Counted from the stretch's first letter, positions 31,154-40,240 are shown. The stretch is DNA of 64,000 bases from Ruegeria arenilitoris (GCF_013030265.1 NZ_WPZQ01000010.1:143142-207141); one strand, 5' to 3'. The notes: generated by a model not told the origin, from the letters alone. A program made the numbers and translations.

Positions 31154-32326
31154 TCAGTCCATACTGTCCCGGCTGAACAGGTAGATGACGCAACCGATGG
31201 CAACAGTGATGGCAAAAAAGCCGAATATCGCTGTGTAGGGTGCCGTTGGTCCCATGTCCACAGTTGCAGCATGGATGCGACCGGTTGCGAACTGCGCCAG
31301 TCCAACACCACCGACACCGAATAGATTCAGCAAGGTTACGCCCCGGCCAACCAGATGTGGCGGAATGAATGCGCGCCCATGCGCCATGATGACCGGGAAT
31401 GCCGCACCCGAGAATCCGATCAACGCCATCAAGAGGACCGAGAGCCAGACGGAATCGCTTATCCACAGACACAACAACAGAAGGAACAGGCTGCTTATCA
31501 GGTTGCCACCCAAAATCACCCATTTTCGTGTGCCCAGCAGGCGATCCAGCGGGCCATAGGCGAAGGTGCCTGCGATCATCGCGGCCCCCATGATCAGGGT
31601 TGCCTGACCCACCTGCGTGATACTCAGACCAAATATATCCAGCAGATAGGGCCCCGCCCACAGTCCGCGCAACGCTCCGGATGGGGCATAAGCCACCAAC
31701 ATCAGCGGCAGGATTGTCCACAGTGCCGGTTCCTTGAGCAGATCAAGCAGGGAGCCTTTGTGCTCGGTCTCTACGCGTTTGGGATCATTCACAGTGAACC
31801 AGATCCCGGCGGCAACACCGGCCGAGATGATTGCCAAGCCCGCCAGCGTCGCGCGCCACCCAACCCATTCGACGGCCAGCGCGGTTGGATAAGAGGCCAC
31901 GAGGTTCCCAACCGAACCAACACCCAGCATGACAGCTGCAAGGGTCGCAAATTTAGCCGGGGGGAACTCTCGGGCAAAGATGAAATATGAGGCCATCAAA
32001 ACCGGCGAACACCCGATTCCAATCAACGCCATGGCAAGGGCCACGTGAAGCGGTGTGGTGGCCACCGCGAACAATGCCGCGCCTCCAGCCCCGCCGATCA
32101 TCAGCAAAATGGCAGCGGTGCGCCGCGGTCCGACCTGATCTAATGCCCAGCCCACGGGGATCTGCATAGCGGCAAAGATCAAGAACCAAAGGCCCGAGGC
32201 AAAGGCCAGATCTTCAGGTGTAGCGCCGATATCGCGCCCCAGATCAGCGGTCAGAACCGCAAGAAAAGCGCGAAAAAACTGACTGAGGACATAGGCCAGA
32301 CACAAGATCACCAAGCCTGCCTGCAT
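31154..32326 (-). CDS. MFS transporter
   Basis: A 390-residue inner-membrane carrier of the major facilitator superfamily with about twelve hydrophobic segments. The loop between helices 2 and 3, QIPVGWALDQVGPRRTAAIL, has the G-x-x-x-D-R-x-G-R type motif in modified form, and a matching FAYGPLDRLLGTRKWVILGG occurs in the second half. I set the start at 32326 because GAGGATAACGAAC precedes it; the extension to 32419 is not membrane-like. It is divergent from the DUF3095 gene and leads into the LpsB-like gene. Substrate unknown. Confidence 0.88.
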   Translation of the reverse strand: MQAGLVILCLAYVLSQFFRAFLAVLTADLGRDIGATPEDLAFASGLWFLIFAAMQIPVGWALDQVGPRRTAAILLMIGGAGGAALFAVATTPLHVALAMALIGIGCSPVLMASYFIFAREFPPAKFATLAAVMLGVGSVGNLVASYPTALAVEWVGWRATLAGLAIISAGVAAGIWFTVNDPKRVETEHKGSLLDLLKEPALWTILPLMLVAYAPSGALRGLWAGPYLLDIFGLSITQVGQATLIMGAAMIAGTFAYGPLDRLLGTRKWVILGGNLISSLFLLLLCLWISDSVWLSVLLMALIGFSGAAFPVIMAHGRAFIPPHLVGRGVTLLNLFGVGGVGLAQFATGRIHAATVDMGPTAPYTAIFGFFAITVAIGCVIYLFSRDSMD

Positions 32327-32469
32327 GTTCGTTATCCTCGCCTCAAAACCTTGAGCGGATGCTTGGCATGTCTCTGTCCCGTGCACAAGCGCGTGTGCTA
32401 TGTTGCAGAGGGCGGACAACGTTCACGATTGAGCTATTTTCGCCTGAAAGCAAAGATTTGGGAGGGATG

Positions 32470-33612
32470 ATGACAACCGCTGGCGCTGCGTTTTATGACA
32501 CCGTCCCGATCTCGCATGAGTTTCTGAATCTGACAGAACCCTCCCGATTCACTCCGGTGCCCGACAACTGGATCGTTGGTGTGGCGGATATTGTGGATTC
32601 TACCGGTGAGATTGCGCGAGGGCGCTATAAGACGGTGAACATGGTTGGGGCTGCGGTGATTTCGGCCATGATCAATGCGCTGGGCGGGCAGGTCTTTCCA
32701 TATGTGTTTGGTGGTGATGGCGCGGCTTTTGCCATATCCGGGGCAGATGCCGATAAAGCCCGTTTAGCTCTTTCTGCCTTGCGCAGTTGGGCCGCATCCG
32801 AGTTCTCCATCTCTCTGCGCGCTGCATTGGTACCGGTTTCTGACATTCGCGCCTCAAATCGCGATCTTCGTGTCGCGCGCTATGCCCCGTCAAGCGGAGT
32901 GGACTATGCCATGTTCACTGGCGGTGGCCTTGCCTGGGCAGAGGCACAGATGAAGGCCGGAGAGTATCTGGTACAGCCAGCGGACCCCGATGCGCAGCCT
33001 GATCTGACGGGGCTTTCGTGTCGTTGGTCTAACAGCCCCGCGCGACATGGTCAGATTGTCTCTCTGGTTATCCAGCCAACAACAAATGCCACCGAACAGG
33101 ACTTTGCTGATCTGGCCCAATCGGTCCTGTCAGCGTCCGAAGCGTTGGACCGCGCTGGTCATCCGGTTCCGGCAAACGGCCCCCCGATTAACTGGCCACC
33201 CCCGGGCCTGACACTGGATGCGCATGTGTCCCGCGAGGGACGGAATTTGACTCTACAAAAGGCCAAATTGCTGATTCAGAATCTGCTGATCTGGCTTTTG
33301 TTCAAATCGGGCAAACGGCTGGGAAACTTTGAACCTGAGCACTACAAGCATATGGTCAGCCGCAATGCGGATTACCGTAAGTTTGATGACGGATTGAAAA
33401 TGACGCTGGATTGCGATCAGACGACCCTGTCCCACATCACACAAACGCTGAACGACGCCCAGTCACGTGGAAAGGTCCGATTTGGATTGCACACTCAGCA
33501 AGAGGCGATGATGACCTGTTTTGTCCCCTCGGCTACACGCGACGATCATGTGCATTTCGTAGACGGGGCCTCGGGTGGGTATGCCCGTGCTGCTGCTGCA
33601 ATGCGGGCATAA
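32470..33612 (+). CDS. DUF3095 family protein (cyclase-like)
   Basis: A 380-residue protein of the DUF3095 family. WIVGVADIVDSTGEIARGRYKTVNMVGAAVI, followed by VFPYVFGGDGAAFAI, resembles the class III adenylate cyclase/GGDEF fold, with Asp residues where the metal ligands would be and a GGDG turn. The second half (about 190-380) contains LLIWLLFKSGKRLGNFEPEHYKHMVSRNADYRKFDDGLKM, a segment typical of this family. Activity has not been read from the sequence. Two ATGs at 32467 and 32470 follow GGGAGGG; the second has better spacing. It ends 4 bp before the convergent aldolase gene. Confidence 0.82.
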   Translation: MTTAGAAFYDTVPISHEFLNLTEPSRFTPVPDNWIVGVADIVDSTGEIARGRYKTVNMVGAAVISAMINALGGQVFPYVFGGDGAAFAISGADADKARLALSALRSWAASEFSISLRAALVPVSDIRASNRDLRVARYAPSSGVDYAMFTGGGLAWAEAQMKAGEYLVQPADPDAQPDLTGLSCRWSNSPARHGQIVSLVIQPTTNATEQDFADLAQSVLSASEALDRAGHPVPANGPPINWPPPGLTLDAHVSREGRNLTLQKAKLLIQNLLIWLLFKSGKRLGNFEPEHYKHMVSRNADYRKFDDGLKMTLDCDQTTLSHITQTLNDAQSRGKVRFGLHTQQEAMMTCFVPSATRDDHVHFVDGASGGYARAAAAMRA

Positions 33613-33616
33613 GGGT

Positions 33617-34387
33617 TCATTTCGCCTTCCACTCCTCGGCTAATGCGCGCGCACTTTGGGCCAGCAACATTACGTCGATGCCAACGGCCAGGAATTGCGC
33701 GCCCATATCCAGATAGGTTTGCGTGGCCTCTTCCTTGGTGCCCAGAATGCCGGGCGCTTTGCCGGCAGCCCTGATCCGGGCCAAAGCATCAGAGATCACC
33801 TCACGCACTTCCGGTGCGGAGCTGTTCCCCTGGTATCCCATATCGGTCGACAAGTCCGCGGGACCTATGAACACACCATCAATCCCGTCGACCTGCAGGA
33901 TTTCATCCAGCGCAGCCATACCAGCGCGGTTTTCGACCTGAACCAGCAGGCAAATCTCCTGATCCGCAGTTTGGATATAGTCGCTGGCAGTTCCATACAT
34001 CGTGGCACGTGATGCGGTTGCGCCAACCCCGCGAACGCCTTCGGGCGGATAACGGCAGGCCCGCACCAGTTCCCGTGCCTGCTCGGCACTTTCGACGATA
34101 GGCACCAGTACGGTCTGAGCGCCCGCATCCAGAACCATCTTGATCATCCAAGTTTCGCCAACGGGCACCCGGACAACCGGATGCGACGGGCTATTCGACA
34201 AAGCCAGTAACTGGTCCCGGATCGAGCGGATGTCATTCGGGGCGTGTTCACCATCGATCACCAGCCAGTCGAAACCGGCCGTTCCCATGATCTCAGCAGT
34301 GACAGATTCCGCAAAGCTCATCCAGCAGCCAATCTGCCTTTCGCCGTTGATTAGAGCCTGTTTAAAAGTGTTCTTTGGAGCAGGCAT
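33617..34387 (-). CDS. HpcH/HpaI family aldolase
   Basis: A 256-residue metal-dependent class II pyruvate aldolase. VIDGEHAPNDIRSI carries the conserved E-H pair, VVRVPVGE the Arg that binds pyruvate, LLVQVENRAG the metal-binding Glu, and GVFIGPADLSTDMGY the metal-binding Asp. HpaI cleaves 4-hydroxy-2-oxoheptanedioate in homoprotocatechuate breakdown; relatives act on sugar-derived 2-keto-3-deoxy acids. A GAGGTG ribosome site precedes the ATG. It lies 17 bp after the decarboxylase gene on the same strand, forming a two-gene unit next to an HpaR-type regulator, which favours an aromatic substrate. Confidence 0.9.
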   Translation of the reverse strand: MPAPKNTFKQALINGERQIGCWMSFAESVTAEIMGTAGFDWLVIDGEHAPNDIRSIRDQLLALSNSPSHPVVRVPVGETWMIKMVLDAGAQTVLVPIVESAEQARELVRACRYPPEGVRGVGATASRATMYGTASDYIQTADQEICLLVQVENRAGMAALDEILQVDGIDGVFIGPADLSTDMGYQGNSSAPEVREVISDALARIRAAGKAPGILGTKEEATQTYLDMGAQFLAVGIDVMLLAQSARALAEEWKAK

Positions 34388-34404
34388 TCAGTCACCTCTC
34401 TGGT

Positions 34405-35820
34405 TCAGGGGGTCAGTTCACGGGCGATTTCAGTGATTACGTCAAACGCCATTTTGACGTCGTCCTCGGTTGTTTCAAATTGACCGGCCTGAAAACGTAT
34501 AACCAGATCGCCGTCCACGCGCGTCTGTGTCAGATAGATGCGGCCGTCATCATTGATGGCATTCACCAGCCGCAAATTCAGATCGTCGAGGTCAGAAGCT
34601 TCGGTCGGAACGTACCGAAATGTCCACAAAGACCACATCGGCGGCGTAACGATTTCAAAGTCAGGCTCAGCCGCCAGACGATCGTGCAGGTCAACCGACC
34701 AATTGACGTGATTGCGCAGCCGCTCCCTGAGCCCTTCCAAACCATAGGCGCGGATGACGAACCACAGTTTCAGCGCCCGGAACCTGCGACCCAGTGGGAC
34801 TGACCATTCCGAATAGTTGATGATGCCGTCCTTACCGTGGGTCTTCAGATATTCAGGGCTGATCGCCAGAGTCTGCACCAGATCGTCAGGGTTTTTGAGG
34901 AAATGTGCACAGCAGTCGAACTGAACACCCAGCCACTTGTGCGGGTTGAACACGATACTGTCGGCCTGATCGATCCCGGGCCAGTAGTGCCGATAATCCG
35001 GACAGATCATCGCGGACCCGGCCCAGGCGGCATCGACATGGGTGTAGAGCCCGTATTTCTGCGCAATCTCCAGACAGCGATCGACCGGATCTGTCGCACC
35101 GGTTCCGGTGCCACCTACACAAAGGATTACGCCTGCGGGTTGTAAACCGGCCTCCAAATCTGCCTGAATCGCAGTTTCCAGAGCCTCTGGATCCATACCC
35201 CGCCAGTCGCCTTTGATCGGTATGCGCACCAAATTGTCCTGGCCGATACCGGCAACCCAGATTGCGCGGTCGATCGACGTATGAACCTCGGACGAACAAT
35301 AAATGCGCAGTGGTTTCTGTCCGAACAGTCCCCGTTGGTTGCCCTGCCAGTTCAAGGCCTTTTCCCGCATCGTCAGAACAGCCGCCAACGTTGCCGAAGA
35401 GGCAGAGTCCTGAATCACACCGGCGAATCCTTCTGGCAGGTCCAGTGCCTGACGCAGCCAGTCCATCATTCGGGTTTCCATCTCGGTCGCTGCCGGAGAG
35501 GTTTGCCACAGCATGCATTGCGGTGCGATCGCGCTGGCCAAAAACTCTGCCAGAACCGATGGCGCCGAGGCATTCGAGTTGAAATAGGCGAAGAACCTTG
35601 GGTGCTGCCAATGTGTAATGCCGGGCATAACGATCTGCTCGAAGTCCTGAAAGATGTCTTCCATCATCTCAGGATCTTCGGGGGGCGAAACGGGTAGGGC
35701 GTTCAGAATGTCACCGGGTTCTGTCCGTGCACGTACAGGCTTGTCCCCGACGGTCTGATGATAAGCCTGCGTCCAGTCCGAGACTTTTTTGCCCCAATCT
35801 GAAAATTCATCCCAGTTCAT
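34405..35820 (-). CDS. PLP-dependent decarboxylase, aromatic-L-amino-acid type (group II)
   Basis: A 471-residue pyridoxal-phosphate enzyme of the group II decarboxylase family. Lys295 in FNPHKWLGVQ holds the cofactor, Asp263 in HVDAAWAG pairs with its ring nitrogen, and His180 (SSEVHTSI) stacks on it. The N-terminal GITHWQHPRFFAYF and SPAATEMETRMMDWL are typical of DOPA/tryptophan/tyrosine decarboxylases. The substrate amino acid cannot be fixed from sequence. ATG at 35820 is preferred, with an in-frame ATG at 35832 also possible. It is divergent from the MarR gene, with a strong inverted repeat between them. Confidence 0.88.
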   Translation of the reverse strand: MNWDEFSDWGKKVSDWTQAYHQTVGDKPVRARTEPGDILNALPVSPPEDPEMMEDIFQDFEQIVMPGITHWQHPRFFAYFNSNASAPSVLAEFLASAIAPQCMLWQTSPAATEMETRMMDWLRQALDLPEGFAGVIQDSASSATLAAVLTMREKALNWQGNQRGLFGQKPLRIYCSSEVHTSIDRAIWVAGIGQDNLVRIPIKGDWRGMDPEALETAIQADLEAGLQPAGVILCVGGTGTGATDPVDRCLEIAQKYGLYTHVDAAWAGSAMICPDYRHYWPGIDQADSIVFNPHKWLGVQFDCCAHFLKNPDDLVQTLAISPEYLKTHGKDGIINYSEWSVPLGRRFRALKLWFVIRAYGLEGLRERLRNHVNWSVDLHDRLAAEPDFEIVTPPMWSLWTFRYVPTEASDLDDLNLRLVNAINDDGRIYLTQTRVDGDLVIRFQAGQFETTEDDVKMAFDVITEIARELTP

Positions 35821-35917
35821 CTTAGCCCCCATTTTGTCCGGCAGCTTGCCGAACGCGCGTTGTCATAATCTGTGTGTCAGTGATGGTCATTGGATTACAA
35901 TGGTCAACGCCATTTGG

Positions 35918-35944
35918 CAATTAATTAACACGTTAATTTAATTG
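35918..35944. promoter_or_regulatory. AT-rich inverted repeat, candidate MarR/HpaR operator
   Basis: CAATTAATTAAC (35918-35929) and GTTAATTTAATTG (35932-35944) are inverted copies differing by one extra base, with AC between them. A TTAAC-N2-GTTAA core is the kind of palindrome bound by MarR proteins. It lies between the divergent decarboxylase and MarR genes, about 98 bp from the former and 125 bp from the latter. Confidence 0.6.
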
Positions 35945-36068
35945 TTGCAGTAAAGATCACACAAACATTGCGCAAATAAGAGTCTAACAAAGGAATATAT
36001 CGGAGACTTCAAATCACGTTGAACTTTTGACCTGTTGCGACAACGCAGGAATTCGGCAAAGATTTCAC

Positions 36069-36503
36069 ATGACTGATGACATTCCGCTGACATCCCGTTC
36101 GCTTCCGATTGCATTGTTAAGGGCACGTGAGAAACTCATGGGACCAATCCGCCAGATTCTGGCGGATGCAGGCGTAACCGAGCAGCAATGGCGCGTGCTA
36201 CGTGTTCTTGACGAAGAAGGACCTCAGGAACCGACCCGGATTGCCAATCGGGCCTGTTTGCTGCTGCCAAGCCTCACACGTATTTTGCAGAAGCTTGAGG
36301 AAAAAGGTCTGATTGCTCGACGCCCCGATCCGCAGGATGGGCGAAGACAGATTGTCGAGATTACGCGGGAGGGGCTGCAGATAATCAAAGACAACCTACC
36401 CGCCAGCCTTGAAGCCACCGAGAGCATTCGCTCGCGTTTTGGTGCGGACAAACACGAAAAGCTGTTGGATTTGCTGAACGAATTGCACGAACTGGACGAT
36501 TGA
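36069..36503 (+). CDS. hpaR: MarR family regulator, HpaR-like
   Basis: A 144-residue winged-helix repressor. SRSLPIALLRAREKLMGPIRQIL opens the dimerisation helix, EQQWRVLRVLDEEGPQEPTRIANRACLLLPSLTRILQKLEEKGLI is the recognition region (about 40-85) and RRPDPQDGRRQIVEIT is the wing. This pattern is close to HpaR, which represses homoprotocatechuate catabolism genes until an aromatic acid binds. ATG at 36069 is the family-like start; an in-frame start at 36027 is less likely. Its divergent neighbour encodes an aromatic-amino-acid-type decarboxylase followed by an HpaI-type aldolase. The family call is firm, the ligand inferred. Confidence 0.82.
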   Translation: MTDDIPLTSRSLPIALLRAREKLMGPIRQILADAGVTEQQWRVLRVLDEEGPQEPTRIANRACLLLPSLTRILQKLEEKGLIARRPDPQDGRRQIVEITREGLQIIKDNLPASLEATESIRSRFGADKHEKLLDLLNELHELDD

Positions 36504-37267
36504 AGCACGCGCCTGCTGGTGGATACCCATCCAAAAACGGTGACCCCGCCGGAGAAAAAGGGGGGTATCTCCGACGGGGATGGCCAGACCCGGACTGATT
36601 TATGTGCCTGGCCTGCGACCGGTTGCGCCATGTGTTATCCGACGATCCGGCCCAAGCTTCGGAGTGTTGGTTGGACTGAAAATACAATCCTGCCTGGCCA
36701 AACCGTCCAGGGGGGCGGATTGTCTGGCCGGGATCTCCGAAACGTTAACTGTCAGTTGCCGACTGTCCCAACAGCCTGCAAGAGGTGCCCTCGAGTCACT
36801 ATGGTGATTTATTGGTTGCCGCACTTTCTGCTCTGGCGAGGCGTGGGTGGTGACTAACGAATGATTACTTTTCACTCTCGTCCGAACAGCATTGATGCTG
36901 ATCCGGTGCACTGCACTTTCAGGTTGATAACTAGGACGATCACCAAATTTTCCAAGTTGCGATTTCGTGAGGGTGCAGAAATCGTTCTCACAGCCGAAAA
37001 CTGCAGGAAATTTCGATAATCCGACCATGAAAGGCGCCCTCTCAGGAGATTGGATAAGATTTTCAGCCGTGAGTCGTTCGCCATAAAGGCGGATCAAACA
37101 CGCACTTGGAATGACTCAGTGAGCAGCCGAGATAATTGAGCAGGTTCGTGCCGAAACAATTTTCAGTTGTTGGCAGAAAACAGCGTGTATGAATGGCAAA
37201 AGTAACGGCTTGCTCACAGGGTCTACCCTCTTAAGATGCGCCGGAACGCAATACCTGAGGACTTGTC
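36504..37267. other. 764-bp stretch without a convincing gene
   Basis: Reading frames here are short, mostly overlapping on opposite strands, and none shows a recognisable domain. One 52-residue frame at 36861-37019 lacks a ribosome binding site. The stretch contains a strong hairpin at 36544-36579 and otherwise shows no transposase, repeat or RNA gene that I can recognise. It may be the remains of decayed genes between the HpaR-like regulator and the FAH-family enzyme. Confidence 0.5.
36544..36579. terminator. Hairpin downstream of the HpaR-like gene
   Basis: CCCCG-C-CGGAGA (36544-36555) pairs with TCTCCG-A-CGGGG (36568-36579), an 11-bp stem with one internal mismatch. It starts 41 bp after the regulator's stop. 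No T run follows, so termination is uncertain and another RNA role is possible. Confidence 0.4.
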
Positions 37268-37966
37268 ATGTCGGATAACCTGTTTTCTCTTCCTGAACCT
37301 ATTGGAATCCCTGTTCAGGGTGAGACGGGAACCTATCCGGTTGGTCGTATATTCTGTGTTGGTCGCAACTATGCGGCGCATGCCGCGGAAATGGGAAATG
37401 AAGTCGACCGCGAGGCACCGTTCTACTTTACCAAAACACCCGAAAATGCAGTTTTGACGGGTGCGAGCGTTCCGTATCCGCCAGGAACCGAAAACTATCA
37501 TCACGAGATGGAACTGGCTCTTGCGATCGGAAAACCTGTATTTCGGGCCACGTCGGCCGAAGCGTGGGATGTGGTTTACGCCTATGGATGCGCATTGGAT
37601 ATGACCCGTCGCGACTTGCAGATACGTGAGCGCAACAAGCAGAGACCATGGGATTTGGGTAAGGATGTCGAGAATGGAGCGGTATTTGCACCACTGACTA
37701 AGGCAACGGACTGGGCACCTGATAATCACAAGCGCATTCACCTGAGTGTAAACGGGGAAATCAGACAAAATGCGACGCTGGATGAGCTAATCTGGAAAAT
37801 CGATGAGATTGTCAGCCACCTGTCGGGGTTCTATCACCTACGCCCCGGAGATTTGATCATGACCGGAACACCTGCCGGCGTTGGTCCGGTTCTCGCCGGG
37901 GACAAGATCACAGGCGGTATCGATGGGCTGGCGCCGATTGAGCTGGAGCTGACAGCAGCAGAATAG
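37268..37966 (+). CDS. Fumarylacetoacetate hydrolase family protein (fumarylpyruvate hydrolase-like)
   Basis: A 232-residue FAH-fold enzyme. IFCVGRNYAAHAAEMG opens the domain, NYHHEMELALAIGKP supplies metal-binding Glu residues, YGCALDMTRRDLQ the metal-binding Asp, and GDLIMTGTPAGVGPV the C-terminal signature. The RRDLQ-RPWDLGK pattern is closest to fumarylpyruvate and acylpyruvate hydrolases of gentisate breakdown; HpaG-type isomerases share the fold. GAGGA lies 7 bases before the ATG. It is separated from the HpaR-like gene by the 764-bp gap, on the same strand. Confidence 0.9.
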   Translation: MSDNLFSLPEPIGIPVQGETGTYPVGRIFCVGRNYAAHAAEMGNEVDREAPFYFTKTPENAVLTGASVPYPPGTENYHHEMELALAIGKPVFRATSAEAWDVVYAYGCALDMTRRDLQIRERNKQRPWDLGKDVENGAVFAPLTKATDWAPDNHKRIHLSVNGEIRQNATLDELIWKIDEIVSHLSGFYHLRPGDLIMTGTPAGVGPVLAGDKITGGIDGLAPIELELTAAE

Positions 37967-38064
37967 ACACTAAACAAGGGAATTCTTATTGAATTTCAGG
38001 GGCGAGGCGACGCCATTTTTGCCATGCGCAAACAGCGTTGCCCGGTTTCATCGGCTGTTGTAAA

Positions 38065-38085
38065 TTGTGCACTATTTCGCACGAA
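38065..38085. promoter_or_regulatory. Inverted repeat upstream of the BoxR-type gene, candidate operator
   Basis: TTGTGC (38065-38070) and GCACGAA (38079-38085) form an imperfect palindrome centred 23 bp before the start at 38098. The position fits autoregulation by the HTH protein that follows. The function is inferred. Confidence 0.4.
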
Positions 38086-38097
38086 CAACCAGATGGC

Positions 38098-39018
38098 ATG
38101 ACCGACTCTCAAAGAATACCCGAAGGGGATGCATCAACGGAAAAGGCCGCGCTTGACGGCTCATCACAGGATCTGAGCCGCCTTGTCGGTGCCCGTGTAC
38201 GCAAGGCCCGCCAGATTCGAGGCATCTCAAGGCGAATTCTATCCGAAATGTCAGGTGTTTCGCCCAGATACCTTGCCCAGCTTGAGGCAGGTGAAGGAAA
38301 TATCTCGATCGGTTTGCTGCAAAGGGTTGCCAATGCGCTGGATCACCGGATTGAGTGGCTGATCAGCGATGACGACCCGTGGGAGTCGGATACGCTGCGT
38401 GTAGCAGATATGTTCCGTTCGGCCAGTGATGAGGTCAAGGAATCTGTCCTGCGTATACTTCGCCCTTATCCGGTTACCGGACCGCGCGCTGCGCGTATCT
38501 GCATGGTTGGTCTCAGAGGGGCAGGTAAATCCACACTGGGCGCTTTGCTGGGAAAGGAACTTGGGCTGCCCTTTGTGGAATTGACGCGCATGATCGAAGA
38601 CAAGGCGGGAATGCCTCTGTCTGAAATCATGGCGTTCTATGGTCAGGAAGGCTATCGCCAGCTGGAAGCACAGGCTTTGGATCGTGTGATCGCCAGCCAC
38701 GACCGGTTGGTTCTGGCTGTTGCAGGTGGCATTGTCGCCGAACCTACGACCTATGACACGCTTCTCAACCGGTTTCACACAGTGTGGCTAAGGGCATCCC
38801 CGCAAGAGCATATGGACCGCGTTCGCGCGCAGGGGGACGAACGTCCAATGGCCGGAAATCCGGAGGCGATGGAGCAGCTAAAGTGCATCCTGGCCAGCCG
38901 CGAAGCCCTTTATGGGCGTGCCAAGGCTGAACTCGATACCTCGGGGCAAACAGAAGAAACGTCTCTTCAGCAGTTGCGCGAACTGGTCGAAACACAAGGA
39001 TTCCTGGCAGAAAACTAG
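38098..39018 (+). CDS. HTH regulator fused to a shikimate-kinase-like domain (BoxR type)
   Basis: A 306-residue fusion. Residues about 25-90 are an XRE/Cro-type helix-turn-helix (LVGARVRKARQIRGISRRILSEMSG, then SPRYLAQLEAGEGNISIGLLQRVA). Residues about 132-300 resemble shikimate kinase with the Walker A loop GLRGAGKST at 138-146. This layout is that of BoxR, which senses benzoyl-CoA and represses the box pathway of aerobic benzoate breakdown. No box genes lie nearby, so its target is elsewhere or different. Start at 38098 was preferred to 38038 because the extension is unlike the family; the ribosome site is weak. Confidence 0.88.
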   Translation: MTDSQRIPEGDASTEKAALDGSSQDLSRLVGARVRKARQIRGISRRILSEMSGVSPRYLAQLEAGEGNISIGLLQRVANALDHRIEWLISDDDPWESDTLRVADMFRSASDEVKESVLRILRPYPVTGPRAARICMVGLRGAGKSTLGALLGKELGLPFVELTRMIEDKAGMPLSEIMAFYGQEGYRQLEAQALDRVIASHDRLVLAVAGGIVAEPTTYDTLLNRFHTVWLRASPQEHMDRVRAQGDERPMAGNPEAMEQLKCILASREALYGRAKAELDTSGQTEETSLQQLRELVETQGFLAEN

Positions 39019-39021
39019 ACC

Positions 39022-40236
39022 CTATTTCGGATCTTTCAGCCAATCCCGGGCGAATACGACCCGATCCAGTTCGGTAAATCTGCGAACGCGGTCAAGTTCA
39101 GCTTCCAATCTGCGCGTGCGCGCGTCTGACCATTTAACCGATCGCTCGGGCCAGAGCGCTTTGATGCGCAGTTCCCTGCAATCACGATGTGCCTTCATAT
39201 CGATCCGGCCCACCAACCGGTCGCCTTCCAGCAGTGGAAACACATAGTATCCATAGGTCCGCTTTGGTTCCGGAACAAATACCTCAATCCGATAATGGAA
39301 TCCGAACAGCCGCTCTGCCCGTTGTCGATCACGCAGCATGGGATCAAACGGGCTCAGCACTCTCATCCGACCCGGTGCGGTTGGCACGGTATCGGCTTGT
39401 TCCAATAGACCCGGCCGCGCCAGAACTTTGCGCAGGCGACCATCTGCGCATTCGACGCAGATTTCTTCCAATTCACCCTTTGTTAGAGCCTGACTGCACC
39501 AGTCCTTAGCTTCCGCTGCGCTGACCGTGTCCCAGAACGCTGCCAATTCACCCGACGTGGCAAATCCCAGCCGGTCAAGCGCCGCATTACACAACCAATC
39601 CACGGTTTCACTGGCGTCGCACGGTGCATTGCCGGGGCACAAATGGGTTTCAATAACGCGTTCGGTCAGATCATAGCGTTTCTGAAAGCCTTCGCGCCCA
39701 ATCACGGTCAACGCACCGGATCTCCATAGATATTCCAACGCGGTTTTTGAGGGGTGCCAGTCCCACCAACCGCCTGACCCCTTCTTTTCGTCTTTACCAA
39801 CGTCCGAAGAGCCAACAGGACCATGATCCCGGATATGTTGCAGTACGGTTTCGAATTGTTGCTCGAATCCATCCCTGCGCCAGTTTTTCCAACGAGATTT
39901 CAGCAAGTCCGCATCGCGCTGAAAGCGCAAATGCCAGTGCTGATAAAAATCCATCGGAATAACAGCTGCGTCGTGAGTCCAATGTTCGAACAAGGCCTGA
40001 TCCCGCTCATACAACCGCTTGAGATTGCGTGAACGATAGGTCGGCCTGCGCGAAAACAGGATCATGTCATGCGCGCGGGCAACGGTATTGATGCTGTCCA
40101 GTTGAACGAAGCCGAGCCTGCGGATTAGGTCGAGAAGGTCGGCGCCTTTGGCATTACCGGCAGGCGGTTCAGCCAGAGCGTGGCGATCCATGAAGATGGC
40201 GCGCGCCGATCTGTTGTCCAGTTGTGGAAGGCTCAC
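39022..40236 (-). CDS. ycaQ: YcaQ-type winged-helix DNA glycosylase (crosslink repair)
   Basis: A 404-residue HTH_42/AlkZ-family protein. The QLDSI motif near residue 47 carries the Gln-x-Asp pair that is catalytic in AlkZ and YcaQ, which unhook interstrand DNA crosslinks. The RAHDMILFSRRPTY, LFEHWTHDAAVIPMDFY and FGFHYRIEVFVPEPKRTYGYYVFPLL segments are typical. The frame starts with GTG at 40236, 4 bp after the LacI stop; an ATG at codon 16 is the alternative. It ends 3 bp from the convergent BoxR-type gene. Confidence 0.88.
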   Translation of the reverse strand: MSLPQLDNRSARAIFMDRHALAEPPAGNAKGADLLDLIRRLGFVQLDSINTVARAHDMILFSRRPTYRSRNLKRLYERDQALFEHWTHDAAVIPMDFYQHWHLRFQRDADLLKSRWKNWRRDGFEQQFETVLQHIRDHGPVGSSDVGKDEKKGSGGWWDWHPSKTALEYLWRSGALTVIGREGFQKRYDLTERVIETHLCPGNAPCDASETVDWLCNAALDRLGFATSGELAAFWDTVSAAEAKDWCSQALTKGELEEICVECADGRLRKVLARPGLLEQADTVPTAPGRMRVLSPFDPMLRDRQRAERLFGFHYRIEVFVPEPKRTYGYYVFPLLEGDRLVGRIDMKAHRDCRELRIKALWPERSVKWSDARTRRLEAELDRVRRFTELDRVVFARDWLKDPK

Positions 40237-40240
40237 AAAC

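Noticed and set aside
36861..37019. A 52-residue plus-strand frame in the gap after the HpaR-like gene.
   Set aside because: No ribosome binding site, no recognisable family, and a length expected by chance.
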